64,000 nucleotides of DNA from Zafaria cholistanensis (GTDB lineage Bacteria > Actinomycetota > Actinomycetes > Actinomycetales > Micrococcaceae), in the NCBI RefSeq assembly GCF_008580665.1, contig NZ_BKDJ01000007.1, positions 1-64,000 of the forward strand, in the 5' to 3' direction. Under the pieces are notes generated by a model. It searched no databases and was not told the DNA's origin. It worked only from the letters and a program-made list of their open reading frames with translations. Positions 42,509-50,823 of the stretch are shown here, one piece after another; positions within the stretch are counted from its first letter, which is position 1; each line of letters starts with the position of its first letter. The translations under genes and the position numbers were made by a program.

Positions 42509-43459
42509 TCACGGCGAGGGCTTGCCGCCGTTGACGTTGAGGGTTTCTCCCACCACGTAGCTGGATTCCGGCGAGGCCAGGAAGACGTAGGCCGGGGCCA
42601 GCTCCACCGGCTGCCCCGCGCGCCCCAGCGCGGTGTTGTGGCCAAACTCCGGCAACGCCTCCTTGGGCTGGCCGTCGGAGACCTGCAGCGGTGTCCAGAT
42701 GGGGCCCGGCGCCACTGCGTTGACCCGGATTCCGCGGGGAGCAAGCTGTTCGGCCAGTCCCTTGGTGAAGTTGTTGATGGCGGCCTTAGTCGAGGCATAG
42801 TCGAGCAGGTGGGGCGAAGGGGAGTAGGCCTGGATGGAGGTCGTGTTGATGATGCTGGAACCGGCGGGCAGGTGCGCCAAGGCCTCTCGCGTGATGGTGA
42901 ACATTGCCAGGACATTCACCTCGAACGTGGTGCGCACCTGCTCATCGTCGAGGTCCTCCAGCCGTTCCACGCTCAGCTGCTTGCCCGCGTTGTTGACCAG
43001 GATATCCAGCCCGCCCAGCGCCTCCGCCGCGTCGTGGGCCAGGCGGCGGCGGTATTCGAGGTCCGTCAGGTCCCCGGGCAGCGTCACGGCGGTCCGGCCG
43101 GCCGCCTCGATGGTGGCGGCCACGTCACGGGCATCCTCCTCCTCGGCCGGGAGGTAGGCGATGGCGACGTCGGCGCCCTCCTTGGCGAAGGCAATGGCCA
43201 CCGCCGCGCCGATGCCCGAATCGCCACCGGTAACCAAGGCCTTGCGTCCCTTCAGGCGTCCGGTGCCGGTATAGGACTCCTCGCCATGGTCGGCATGGGG
43301 TTCCAGCCGGGCATCAAGGCCCGGCTCCGGCTGGTCCTGCTCCGGCGGGCTGATCCGCGGATGGCGGGTGGTGGGGTCATCAAGTGACAACTGGTCCTTC
43401 TCCGGCGGGCTGCCCTGCGGCTGGTTCTCGCCGTTGCCGTTGTTTGGGGAGATGCTCAT
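42509..43459 (-). CDS. SDR-family oxidoreductase, general-stress (YhdF/YdaD-like)
   Basis: This 316-residue protein has a hydrophilic N-terminal extension of about 60 residues (rich in Pro, Asp, Gln). A classical SDR follows, with G-G-D-S-G-I-G (cofactor), N-N-A-G, the active-site Ser before Y-A-S-T-K-A (Tyr/Lys) and P-G-P-I-W-T-P. The long N-terminal extension and the [10 protein letters not shown] start are typical of Bacillus general-stress SDRs. ATG 43459 follows GGAGGAAA. Substrate unknown. Confidence 0.88.
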   Translation of the reverse strand: MSISPNNGNGENQPQGSPPEKDQLSLDDPTTRHPRISPPEQDQPEPGLDARLEPHADHGEESYTGTGRLKGRKALVTGGDSGIGAAVAIAFAKEGADVAIAYLPAEEEDARDVAATIEAAGRTAVTLPGDLTDLEYRRRLAHDAAEALGGLDILVNNAGKQLSVERLEDLDDEQVRTTFEVNVLAMFTITREALAHLPAGSSIINTTSIQAYSPSPHLLDYASTKAAINNFTKGLAEQLAPRGIRVNAVAPGPIWTPLQVSDGQPKEALPEFGHNTALGRAGQPVELAPAYVFLASPESSYVVGETLNVNGGKPSP

Positions 43460-44125
43460 AAGTGTTTCCTCCAGTTCCTGAAATCCCGCCCTCCACGGGT
43501 GGTGGCCGGGCACGTCGTTCGGGTGGGGGATGGGCCGGGGTTGCCGGGTTGGGTCTGTTGGGTCGAATTTGTCGGGTCGGGTTTGCTGGGTCTGGCTCAG
43601 CGGTGGCCGGCGCCGAGCCCGGCCCGGCAGGTTTTTTCCGGGGGTGGGATTGCGGTCAGGCTCATCCTGCCGCGTCCGGTGGTCCGGGGCATCCCCCGCG
43701 CAGGCCGCGGTTCCTGCAGGTGGTGGCCGCGTTTTGCCCCGGCGCCAAGTGTGGCGCGGGACCAGGGGAGAAGGATGGTCGATGGCGTGTGGCCGGACAT
43801 GGTGACTCCTTCCCCGAACCCGCCCTCGGGGCAGCATGGCCCGTGGCGTCCGGAACAGTGTCTGCGCAGTGGGGCGGCTGCGCGGATGGGACGGCGCGCG
43901 TCCTCCGGCGCCGCGGTGGGATCCTGTGTGTTGTGAAGCCAACCATGTCATCCGGAACCCCGCAAGGGGGAGGGGGGCAGGGCCGGGCTGGAAACGGACC
44001 GGCCGGCCGGGAAGAACCGGCCCGGCGTCCCCGGGGGCTGGCCCCGTTCCCTGGAGGCTGGTTGACTGGAAGCCGGTCGAGCCCGGCCCTACCCATCCGT
44101 CGGGCGGGGATTCAGCGAGGGGCGC
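43460..44125. other. Non-coding stretch between SDR and topoisomerase IB genes
   Basis: It shows no convincing gene on either strand, although long GC-driven open frames cross it. It holds GGGT-rich short repeats (about 43537-43600) that make frames look coding. Divergent promoters should lie here but none is clear. Confidence 0.4.
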
Positions 44126-45085
44126 ATGGACATTGTGCAGGTGAAACCGGGCCGCGGAGGCATCCGGAGGGACCGCGGCAAGGACGGGTTCGAATACAGG
44201 ACGTCCACCGGCCGGCTCATCCGGGCTGCCGCCACGGTGCGGAGGATCGAGTCCCTGGCCATTCCGCCGGCGTGGGAGCAGGTATGGATCGCGACCTCGC
44301 CCGGCGCCCACGTACAGGCCACCGGGGTGGATGCGGCGGGCAGGACGCAGTACATCTACCATCCCCTGTGGCGGGAGGCCCGCGACGCGGAGAAGTTCGC
44401 CCGTGCCCAGGCCTTTGCCGCAAGGTTGCCGCAGTTGCGCCGGGCAGTGACGCGCGACTTGGGAAGCGACGCGTCCCCCCGGCGCGCGGTGGCTGCTGCA
44501 GTGCGCCTGATCGACCGTGCCGCCCTGCGGGTGGGGGCCGAGGACTATGCCCGCAAAAACGGTTCCTTCGGGGCGGTGACGCTCAGGCGCCGCCACGTCA
44601 GGGTGGAGGAGGAAGAGGTGCTGCTCGATTTTCCCGGAAAGTCGGGCCAGCGCTGGGAAATACGGCTGCGGGACCCGCAGTTGGCTTCCTATCTGGCATC
44701 GCTGCCGCGACGCCCCGCCAACGCCCCCGCCCTGGGCGGGCCGGTGCGGCGCGGGAAAAGGACCCGGTGGCAGCAGCCGACGCCCGGGGATGTCAACGCC
44801 TACATCGCGCAGGTGGCGGGGCCGGGGTTCACCGCAAAGGACTTCCGCACGTGGCAGGGCACGGTCACCGCGGCCCTGTCCCTGGCCGAAGCCGCAGAGA
44901 AAGGCATGGATCTGGCGGCCGCCGTGAAGGCCGCCGTGAAGGCAACGGCGGAACGCCTGCACAACACGCCGGACGTGGCACGCTCCGCCTACATCGATCC
45001 CCGCGTTATCGAACTGTTCGAACAGGGACGGGTCGCCGACCGCGCGCTTCAGCCGGACCGCGCCGTCCTGCAACTGTTGGACTGA
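44126..45085 (+). CDS. DNA topoisomerase IB
   Basis: The protein has 319 residues with a poxvirus/bacterial-type architecture: a small N-terminal domain (R-G-K-D-G-F-E-Y) and a catalytic domain. The catalytic residues are R-V-G-A-E-D-Y (Arg), K-D-F-R-T-W-Q-G-T (Arg) and [10 protein letters not shown] (nucleophile Tyr). It relaxes supercoils through a 3'-phosphotyrosine intermediate. ATG 44126 is used, and the upstream ribosome site is weak. Its 3' end is overlapped by an antisense proline-rich frame. Confidence 0.9.
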   Translation: MDIVQVKPGRGGIRRDRGKDGFEYRTSTGRLIRAAATVRRIESLAIPPAWEQVWIATSPGAHVQATGVDAAGRTQYIYHPLWREARDAEKFARAQAFAARLPQLRRAVTRDLGSDASPRRAVAAAVRLIDRAALRVGAEDYARKNGSFGAVTLRRRHVRVEEEEVLLDFPGKSGQRWEIRLRDPQLASYLASLPRRPANAPALGGPVRRGKRTRWQQPTPGDVNAYIAQVAGPGFTAKDFRTWQGTVTAALSLAEAAEKGMDLAAAVKAAVKATAERLHNTPDVARSAYIDPRVIELFEQGRVADRALQPDRAVLQLLD

Positions 45086-45497
45086 GTCCATCCGCAGCGG
45101 CATCGTGCAGCCCTCCGGAACGGACTTGCTTGTAGGGGCCGTCCGGCTCCCGTAGTGGAGGCGTGGCAGTGCCGGGGCGCCGGTAGGGGTCCAAGGGATC
45201 CGGCATCGGAAAAGGCGGCTGTGGGGGAGGAACGGGGTCCGGACGGGGAACGCCGGGGTCCGGCACCGGAGGGGGAACGGGGCCGGGCTGCGGTGGTCCC
45301 GGTTGTGGCGGTTCAGGTTGTGGCGGCCCGGTGGGGTCGGGCTGGGGCGGGATGCTGGGGTCCGGTACCGGAGGGGGAACGGGCCCGGGCTGCGGTGGGA
45401 TGCTGGGATCGGACAGGCGCGGGGCGCCCCTTGCTCCGCGGCCCGGCGCCGGGCGGTGAGCGTGCTGCCTGGTCCTGCCGGTGGGGTAGATGTCCAT
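45006..45497 (-). CDS. Proline-rich repeat protein (hypothetical)
   Basis: This 163-residue frame has ATG 45497 preceded by GGAAGGGA. Residues about 30-110 are almost all Pro, Gln, Asp, Gly and Val, with [13 protein letters not shown] occurring twice. Such frames can arise by chance in GC-rich DNA, but the good ribosome site and repeat structure argue for a real disordered protein. The last 27 codons overlap the topoisomerase 3' end on the other strand. No signal peptide was seen. Confidence 0.4.
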   Translation of the reverse strand: MDIYPTGRTRQHAHRPAPGRGARGAPRLSDPSIPPQPGPVPPPVPDPSIPPQPDPTGPPQPEPPQPGPPQPGPVPPPVPDPGVPRPDPVPPPQPPFPMPDPLDPYRRPGTATPPLREPDGPYKQVRSGGLHDAAADGLSPTVAGRRGPAEARGRRPVPVRTVR

Positions 45498-45543
45498 TGG
45501 TTCCCTTCCTGCGACTGGTTCCATATCCAGTCCCCTCCTGCCC

Positions 45544-45810
45544 CTACGAGTTGCGCAAGGCATGGATCAGCTCTGCCTTGCGGAGCCTTGAGTAGCCCTT
45601 GAGCCCGATTTCCCGGGCCCGGTCCTTCAGCTCATCGACGGTCCAATCGTCATAGCTGCCGGCCTCCCCGCCCCGCTCACCAACAGCGGAGCGTCCGTCG
45701 CGGGCAGCCGCATTGGCGATCCGAGCGGCCTTACGGGCAGAGTTTCCCTCGTCCAGGAGCTTCTGGTAGAGCTCCTCGTCCTTAATCCGCGGGTTCCTGT
45801 CGGGGGCCAT
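45544..45810 (-). CDS. DUF7218/Rho-N-terminal-like small protein
   Basis: The protein has 88 residues. [26 protein letters not shown]-type sequence is followed by a SAP/Rho-N-like helix pair ([19 protein letters not shown]). The C-terminal part is a known nucleic-acid-binding fold. Such proteins are frequent beside stress genes. Function unknown. Confidence 0.8.
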   Translation of the reverse strand: MAPDRNPRIKDEELYQKLLDEGNSARKAARIANAAARDGRSAVGERGGEAGSYDDWTVDELKDRAREIGLKGYSRLRKAELIHALRNS

Positions 45811-45898
45811 TTCAGTGACTCCTGTCTTCGGCGCGACTCATTTACCGCGCCTTTTCCGTGTCCCGTCCATCCACGTCTTCTGCCCTCCGCCAGTACCG

Positions 45899-45966
45899 CC
45901 AGCGAAGCCCCACCGCGGGATGGGCAGTACGTCCTGCTCGTCCGTCCTGCGGTGGGGCTTCGCTGG
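45899..45966. repeat. Long inverted repeat
   Basis: 18-bp arms (CCAGCGAAGCCCCACCGC and its complement, 45949-45966) around a 32-base spacer. A terminator or a larger structural element. It lies in the 328-bp gap 45811-46138. Confidence 0.8.
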
Positions 45967-45976
45967 GGTCAGCCCA

Positions 45977-46074
45977 GTCTTCCGTACCGGGTCTTCCGTG
46001 CCAGACCTTCCGTACCGGGTATTCCGTGCCAGGTCTTCAGGACTGGGTCTTCAGTACCGGGCCTTTCAGGCTGG
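45977..46074. repeat. Seven 14-bp tandem repeats
   Basis: Seven exact-length units (starting 45977, 45991, 46005, 46019, 46033, 46047, 46061) follow the pattern GTCTTCCGTACCGG with alternating ACCGG/CCAG ends. They lie in a gene-free gap between minus-strand genes, directly after a long inverted repeat. Confidence 0.88.
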
Positions 46075-46112
46075 GCCGCCCTTTCCTGCCCGAGCAGGCA
46101 AGGGCGGCCCAG
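46071..46112. terminator. Terminator after the DUF3618 operon
   Basis: A 13-bp outer stem CTGGGCCGCCCTT / AAGGGCGGCCCAG with a partly paired inner segment, 27 bp beyond the DUF3618 stop on the minus strand. Confidence 0.75.
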
Positions 46113-46138
46113 GGAGGGTTAGGGCATATATTGCCCCT

Positions 46139-46714
46139 TTACTGCGAGGTTCCGCCCTCTTTCATCGCTTCGGCGCCGCTCTGGGCCTCTCCCCGCACGG
46201 TCTCGAAGGACTCCGTTGCTGTCTCCTTCACGGCGGCAGCAGCTTCCTGGGCGGGTTCCTGAAGGTCGTGGGCGACTTCCGAAACCGCTGCCCGGACCTC
46301 ACCGGCGACGGGTTCGACCTTCTCCTTGAGGAGCGCAGCCGCCTCCTTTTCCTTCTCGGTGGGAGGCAGCAGGGAGGAGACAATCGCGCCCACCCCGAAC
46401 GCCACCAGCCCTGCCGCGAGGGGATTGCCCCGGGTGACGCGGACAGTCTGCTCCGGCGTGTGCATCACTGCGTCACCCGCCCTGTGGGCCGCGTCGCCCG
46501 CCCGGTGCGCCGCGTCACCAACGGACGTTCCGACGTCGTCGGCCGCGCCCATGACGTTTTCGCGCAGGCGGTGCAGCCCGTGCCGGACCCGCGTCTTTTG
46601 GCGGTCGACGGCGGCCGAAGGGCTGACCTTTTGGGCCAGGGCATCCACGTCCCCGCCCACCTCGCGGCGGGTGCGCTCGATTTCCGCCCGAATTTCTTCT
46701 GGTGTCTGGCTCAT
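46139..46714 (-). CDS. DUF3618 protein
   Basis: This 191-residue protein opens with the family signature T-P-E-E-I-R-A-E-I-E-R-T-R-R-E-V. A membrane-proximal G-N-P-L-A-A-G-L-V-A-F-G-V-G-A segment and a long Ala/Glu-rich amphipathic helix follow. It is the last gene of a three-gene operon, with an ATGA overlap to the holin-like gene. Function unknown. It is envelope-associated in Actinobacteria. Confidence 0.9.
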   Translation of the reverse strand: MSQTPEEIRAEIERTRREVGGDVDALAQKVSPSAAVDRQKTRVRHGLHRLRENVMGAADDVGTSVGDAAHRAGDAAHRAGDAVMHTPEQTVRVTRGNPLAAGLVAFGVGAIVSSLLPPTEKEKEAAALLKEKVEPVAGEVRAAVSEVAHDLQEPAQEAAAAVKETATESFETVRGEAQSGAEAMKEGGTSQ

Positions 46715-47151
46715 GGTGTCTCCTCACCGGGTTTCAGGGTGGGCGGGATCTCCTGGACCGTTGCCGCGGTCTGGGGCATGCCCCGCACGGATTCGAGTTG
46801 CTTCTTGCCGCGCGAGGCCAGCACTGCGCCGATGATGGCCCAGATGACTGCGACGATCAGGGACGCCCAGCCCAGGCCGATCCATACGGACAGTGCAACG
46901 GCGATGGCCAGCGAAAGGAAGCCGAGGGCAAAGTGCCCGGCCACCCCGGCTCCGGCCAACAGCCCCGCGCCTTTGCCTGCGGTTTTCGCCGACTCCTGGA
47001 GTTCCGCCTTGGCCAGCCGGACCTCCTGCCGCATCAGCGTGGACACGTCTTCGGTCAGCTCCCTGAACAGGTCTCCCAGGGAAGTGTCGGCGGCACGTGC
47101 TCCCGGGTCGTTCGCGGCGGGGAACCCGGGGGGCTCACGGTAGTCGCTCAC
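46711..47151 (-). CDS. Actinobacterial Holin-X (phage_holin_3_6/DUF1469) membrane protein
   Basis: The protein has 146 residues. S-L-G-D-L-F-R-E-L-T-E-D-V-S-T-L-M-R-Q-E-V-R-L-A-K-A-E-L is the family hallmark. Two transmembrane helices follow (about 60-85 and 90-110). Despite the name, it is a housekeeping envelope protein. It overlaps both neighbours by ATGA. Confidence 0.9.
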   Translation of the reverse strand: MSDYREPPGFPAANDPGARAADTSLGDLFRELTEDVSTLMRQEVRLAKAELQESAKTAGKGAGLLAGAGVAGHFALGFLSLAIAVALSVWIGLGWASLIVAVIWAIIGAVLASRGKKQLESVRGMPQTAATVQEIPPTLKPGEETP

Positions 47152-47978
47152 GGGTACGTCTCCGAGCTCCCCGGGGTGGGGTTGGCGGGCGGAAGGGTGC
47201 TCCCCATCGCGCCCGGGGGAGTCATTCCCGCTCCGCCTGCGGGACTCGTCCCCACGGCCCCCGAGGTGGTCGTCGCGTCGGCAGGCCAGGCCGACGGGGG
47301 AACCGAGGGCCGCACGGGGCCGGGCGCCGCGGGGCCGCCGGACCCGGACGGTTGGGTTCCCGCATCCGCGGCCAGGTTGCGGGCCAGCCTCCCTGCCACC
47401 AGGCCGGCTCCGGCGGCGATAGCCAGGAAGGCCCCCGGGCGCCGCCGGGCAAACCGGCGCACGTCCTCAAGCATCGTCCCCGGGTCCCGGTTTTCCAGCC
47501 ATTCGGCGACCTGCTCAACGCGTCGGCCGGCCATTCCCACCAGTTCCGCGCCTTGGCCGCCAGAGGAGGCGTCCATCATCGTGTTGAACTCGTCGCTCAT
47601 GGAGCGGAGGTTCCCGGCGATCCGCTCCTGCTGCTTCCCGGCCTGGTCCCGCAGGTCGGTCTGAAGGTCGGACAACAAGGATTTTGCCTGGGTCTTCGCC
47701 TCCTGCGTCACCTTGCGGGCCTCCTCCGAGGCCGTTTCGCCGACGTGCTGGGCGGTTTCCTTCCCCGCGGCCACCATGCCCGGTTCCTGCTGGGAAGCCG
47801 GCGGTGTGGTGCCTGCCGTGGTGCCCCCCGGATAGGTTGCCGCGAGGTCGCCCTCCGGATCCCACCCGGTGGCCGGCGGAACCCCGGCGGGCGGGACGGC
47901 AGCTGGCGGGCTGTCGAGGGGGTTGGGGCGATCCATGGGATCCCGGGGCGGGGTGGCGGAAAAATCCTCTGAGCTCAT
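47148..47978 (-). CDS. Apolipoprotein-like amphipathic helix protein
   Basis: This 276-residue protein has a Pro/Ala-rich N-terminal 85 residues, then a long amphipathic helical region (K-E-T-A-Q-H-V-G-E-T-A-S-E-E-A-R-K-V-T-Q). A short hydrophobic anchor (F-L-A-I-A-A-G-A-G-L-V-A-G) and a disordered Pro-rich tail follow. ATG 47978 is preferred because GGAGG lies five bases upstream, inside an earlier in-frame ATG context (47990). First gene of the operon leading to holin-X and DUF3618. Confidence 0.78.
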   Translation of the reverse strand: MSSEDFSATPPRDPMDRPNPLDSPPAAVPPAGVPPATGWDPEGDLAATYPGGTTAGTTPPASQQEPGMVAAGKETAQHVGETASEEARKVTQEAKTQAKSLLSDLQTDLRDQAGKQQERIAGNLRSMSDEFNTMMDASSGGQGAELVGMAGRRVEQVAEWLENRDPGTMLEDVRRFARRRPGAFLAIAAGAGLVAGRLARNLAADAGTQPSGSGGPAAPGPVRPSVPPSAWPADATTTSGAVGTSPAGGAGMTPPGAMGSTLPPANPTPGSSETYP

Positions 47979-48373
47979 CTGGTCCTCCATTGTTTGGGTT
48001 CTGCTTTCACATGTCCCAAGGGATGGGCAGCACCTGGCGGGTGCTGCGCCGGGGCGTCCTGCCCCGTCCTCCCGGGCCCAACAGGCCCCGGGGGGACGGT
48101 CCGCAAAAGGCGACCGCCGTGGGAAGCGGGCCGGACGGCGATGCCGATAATGAGTCTTGATCTTTGGTTAAGGGTTCAAGGTCCGTGCCACCGAACCTTC
48201 CCTCCCCTTGCGGGGAGGGCGCCGGGCGGGAAACCCCGGGCGGCGCCGCTGCGGCGCCCGGGCCACTGGCGAGTACCGGTGGGGGTTGGCCCTCCGTCTC
48301 TCCCGGCTGCCTACAGCCAAGCATGGACGGCCGAGGGAAACAAGGCCCCCCAAACGCAGCGGCGGGCCGCGCA
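47979..48373. other. Non-coding stretch between stress operon and glycan cluster
   Basis: It shows no gene. It contains a small hairpin at 48200-48219 (CCCTCCCC / GGGGAGGG, loop TTGC) and GC-rich palindromes at 48240-48265 that could terminate the minus-strand GT2 gene. Confidence 0.4.
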
Positions 48374-49243
48374 CTACCGGTTTTGCGGGGGATCCAGGGG
48401 AACGATCTCCAACGCCTCGGCTGTACGGTTGGGCACGGTGGTGGGGGACTCCAAATGCACCGCGCCCGAGGGCAACATCCCCGCACCGCCGAAGGCCTCC
48501 ATGGTGCGCACCTGGGCCACCACGTCTTCCCCGGCGTGTTCCGGCGGCAGGTCCTTCCAAAAGGCGAAGCCCCCGGCGGCCACCAGCCGTTCCCGGTCAA
48601 AGAGCACGCAGCCCCCCACCCATGCCACCTTGTACAGCAGCCAGCTGCCGCGCTCAATACCGATTCCGGCAGCCAGGTGAGCAAGATTGGCGGCATTGTG
48701 CAGGCGCCACCGGCCGAACTCCGGGAAGCCGGGCCGGATCCTTTCGGGCTGGGGGGCTCCCGGCCACGGCTCAAAATCCTCCAGTTCCGCGGGACGGCGG
48801 TCCTGGAGGTAGGACAGGCCCTGCACTGCGGCCCCGACGAACCCGCATCGGGCCTCGGACAAGGCGCTGGAAAGGCGCTCCAGCATCCCCGGCTCCAGCC
48901 ACACGTCGTTGTCCAGGAAGAGCACCTGGGGCGCAGTGGAGAGGCGCAGCAGGAAATCGCGCTGCTCCGCGACGCCACGCCGGGGCAGGTGCCACTCCAG
49001 CCGGACGGGCCTGCCCTGCGCCCGCAGGATGCGCACCATCGCCTTCACCGCCGGGTGCTGCCACACGGGCTCGGGGCTCTGGTCGCTGACCACGACTCCG
49101 AAGTCCGGGCGCGTCTGGCTGGCGAGCCCGCTGAGCGTGACGGCCAGCTCGGCGGGGCGTTCGAAGGAGGGGATCAGCACCTCCACCTCCGCCGGCAACT
49201 CCCGCTCGCCGGCAGCCCATTCCCCGCACCAGCGGGCCGTCAT
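48374..49243 (-). CDS. Glycosyltransferase family 2
   Basis: This 289-residue GT-A transferase has V-E-V-L-I-P-S-F-E-R-P (N-terminal strand), V-V-V-S-D-Q-S-P, L-F-L-D-N-D-V-W-L (DxD) and G-G-C-V-L-F-D-R near the acceptor site. ATG 49243 overlaps the upstream HldE-like stop. It is the last gene of the ALDH-HldE-GT2 operon and so probably adds a sugar in the same glycan pathway. Confidence 0.87.
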   Translation of the reverse strand: MTARWCGEWAAGERELPAEVEVLIPSFERPAELAVTLSGLASQTRPDFGVVVSDQSPEPVWQHPAVKAMVRILRAQGRPVRLEWHLPRRGVAEQRDFLLRLSTAPQVLFLDNDVWLEPGMLERLSSALSEARCGFVGAAVQGLSYLQDRRPAELEDFEPWPGAPQPERIRPGFPEFGRWRLHNAANLAHLAAGIGIERGSWLLYKVAWVGGCVLFDRERLVAAGGFAFWKDLPPEHAGEDVVAQVRTMEAFGGAGMLPSGAVHLESPTTVPNRTAEALEIVPLDPPQNR

Positions 49244-50823
49244 GGCGGTCCCCCCACGACGGGGCGCTCCCCGGCGGAACCGTCCGCCTCCGGGACCGCT
49301 GTGCGGATCCTGCGGATTACGTCCGTCGTCGAATGGTCCGCGACGTAGTCCAGGATCGCCACGGTGCCCCCGTACGCCCTGACCGCATCGGTCTCGGGGA
49401 GCATCTCCGGGGTGTAGTCCCCTCCCTTGGCGTAGACGTGCGGACGCAGCGCCTCGATGAGCGGTACCGCGGTGTTCGTCGGGAACACGGTGACATAGTC
49501 GACGCAACTCAGGGCGGCGATCACCGCCGCACGGTCGGGCGCGGAGTTGATGGGGCGCTCCGGCCCCTTGAGCCTGCGTACGGAGTCGTCGTCGTTGAGG
49601 GCAACCACGAGCACGTCGCCGAGCTGCTTGGCCAGCTCCAGGTAGCGCGTATGGCCGCGGTGGAGCACATCGAAGCAGCCATTGGTCAGCACGACGCGGT
49701 GCCCTTGGGCATGATGGTCCCTAATCCTGCAGGCCAGCCCCTCCAAGTCCAGGGCCGTGGCGGCCAGTCCGCCCAAATGCGCCTTCAGGTCCGCAGTGGT
49801 GCACACCGAGGTGCCCGGCCGGCGCACCACCACCTCCGCGGCGGCCTGGGCGAGGTCCTGCGCGGTGGGCAGCCGCAGGCCGGCGGCAAGGCCGACGGCG
49901 AGGCAGGCCACGAAGGTATCCCCTGCGCCGGAGGCCCGCTTCTCCTCCGCCGGACGGGCCCAGGTACGGTGCTCCGGCCCGGACTCCGGCAGCGCCAAGG
50001 TGCCGTCCTGGTCCAGCGTCACCAGCACGCACCGGGCCTTGGTGGCCTTCAGCAGGGCGGTGCGGCGCAGCGCCAGCACGCTGGCGCGGTCCTGGCCCGG
50101 CGGAAGCGCCCTGTCCAGCGTCTTGTCCAACAGCCGCGCGGCCTCCGCCGCGTTGGGCGTGGCGACGTCGGGGCGCAGGGCCCGCCAGGCGTGCGGATCG
50201 TGCGCATCGACGATGACCAGTGGTTCGTGCCCGGCGCTGCCGCTGCCGCTGCCGGTGCCCGGGGAGCGCAGGCCCAGCAGCACGTCCCGGACCGGTCCGC
50301 GCAGGGTGCCGGAGCCGTAATCGCACACGACGACGACGTCCGCGTCCCGGAGCAGCCGGGGAAGCCGGGCAGCCAGGGCCGAGAGCGCCTCCGCCGGAGG
50401 AGTGCCCGACTGCTCGTCGATCCGCAACAGGATTTGGTCTCCCGCCAGGACGCGGCTTTTGCGCGTCGTGACGGTCCCCGGGTGGGCGACCAGGGCCGAG
50501 GTGTCGACGCCGGCCCGAACCAGCAGGGCCCGCAGGCGCTCGCCGGCGGCATCCTCTCCAACCAGCCCGGCCAGGGAGACCTGCCCGCCCAGTTGGGCCG
50601 CATTGACAGCGGTGTTCGCCGCCCCGCCGGCAGCCTCCGCGCGCTCGCGCAGTTCCACCACCGGCACCGGCGCCTCCCGGCAGAGCCGTTCTATTGCGCC
50701 CTGCCACCATCCATCGAGGATGACGTCCCCCACCACCACGACCCGGGGCGCCACGCCCGCGACCAGGCCCGGGGTGTCGGCGTCCGGTGCCGCGAGGTCC
50801 CCCAGCCTCACTTCGCGGTCCAT
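49240..50823 (-). CDS. HldE-like bifunctional heptose kinase/adenylyltransferase, copy 1
   Basis: The protein has 527 residues. Residues about 25-340 are a PfkB/ribokinase-type kinase (V-G-D-V-I-L-D-G, G-G-A-A-N-T-A-V-N, A-S-G-A-G-D-T-F). Residues about 375-510 are a cytidylyltransferase-like domain with T-N-G-C-F-D-V-L-H-R-G-H and the R-R-L-K-G-P-x-R-P-I motif. This matches HldE, which makes D-glycero-D-manno-heptose-1,7-bisphosphate and ADP-heptose. It overlaps the ALDH 3' end by 16 bp. A second, diverged copy lies at 54320. Confidence 0.88.
   Translation of the reverse strand: MDREVRLGDLAAPDADTPGLVAGVAPRVVVVGDVILDGWWQGAIERLCREAPVPVVELRERAEAAGGAANTAVNAAQLGGQVSLAGLVGEDAAGERLRALLVRAGVDTSALVAHPGTVTTRKSRVLAGDQILLRIDEQSGTPPAEALSALAARLPRLLRDADVVVVCDYGSGTLRGPVRDVLLGLRSPGTGSGSGSAGHEPLVIVDAHDPHAWRALRPDVATPNAAEAARLLDKTLDRALPPGQDRASVLALRRTALLKATKARCVLVTLDQDGTLALPESGPEHRTWARPAEEKRASGAGDTFVACLAVGLAAGLRLPTAQDLAQAAAEVVVRRPGTSVCTTADLKAHLGGLAATALDLEGLACRIRDHHAQGHRVVLTNGCFDVLHRGHTRYLELAKQLGDVLVVALNDDDSVRRLKGPERPINSAPDRAAVIAALSCVDYVTVFPTNTAVPLIEALRPHVYAKGGDYTPEMLPETDAVRAYGGTVAILDYVADHSTTDVIRRIRTAVPEADGSAGERPVVGGPP

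Noticed and set aside
43460-45103. Extension of the minus-strand SDR frame to about 864 codons
   Set aside because: The upstream part overlaps topoisomerase IB and GGGT-rich repeats. ATG 43459 with GGAGGAAA is a proper start.
46139-47148. Phage lysis module suggested by the holin-like gene
   Set aside because: Holin-X with DUF3618 is a common chromosomal envelope operon in Actinobacteria. No endolysin or phage structural gene is nearby.
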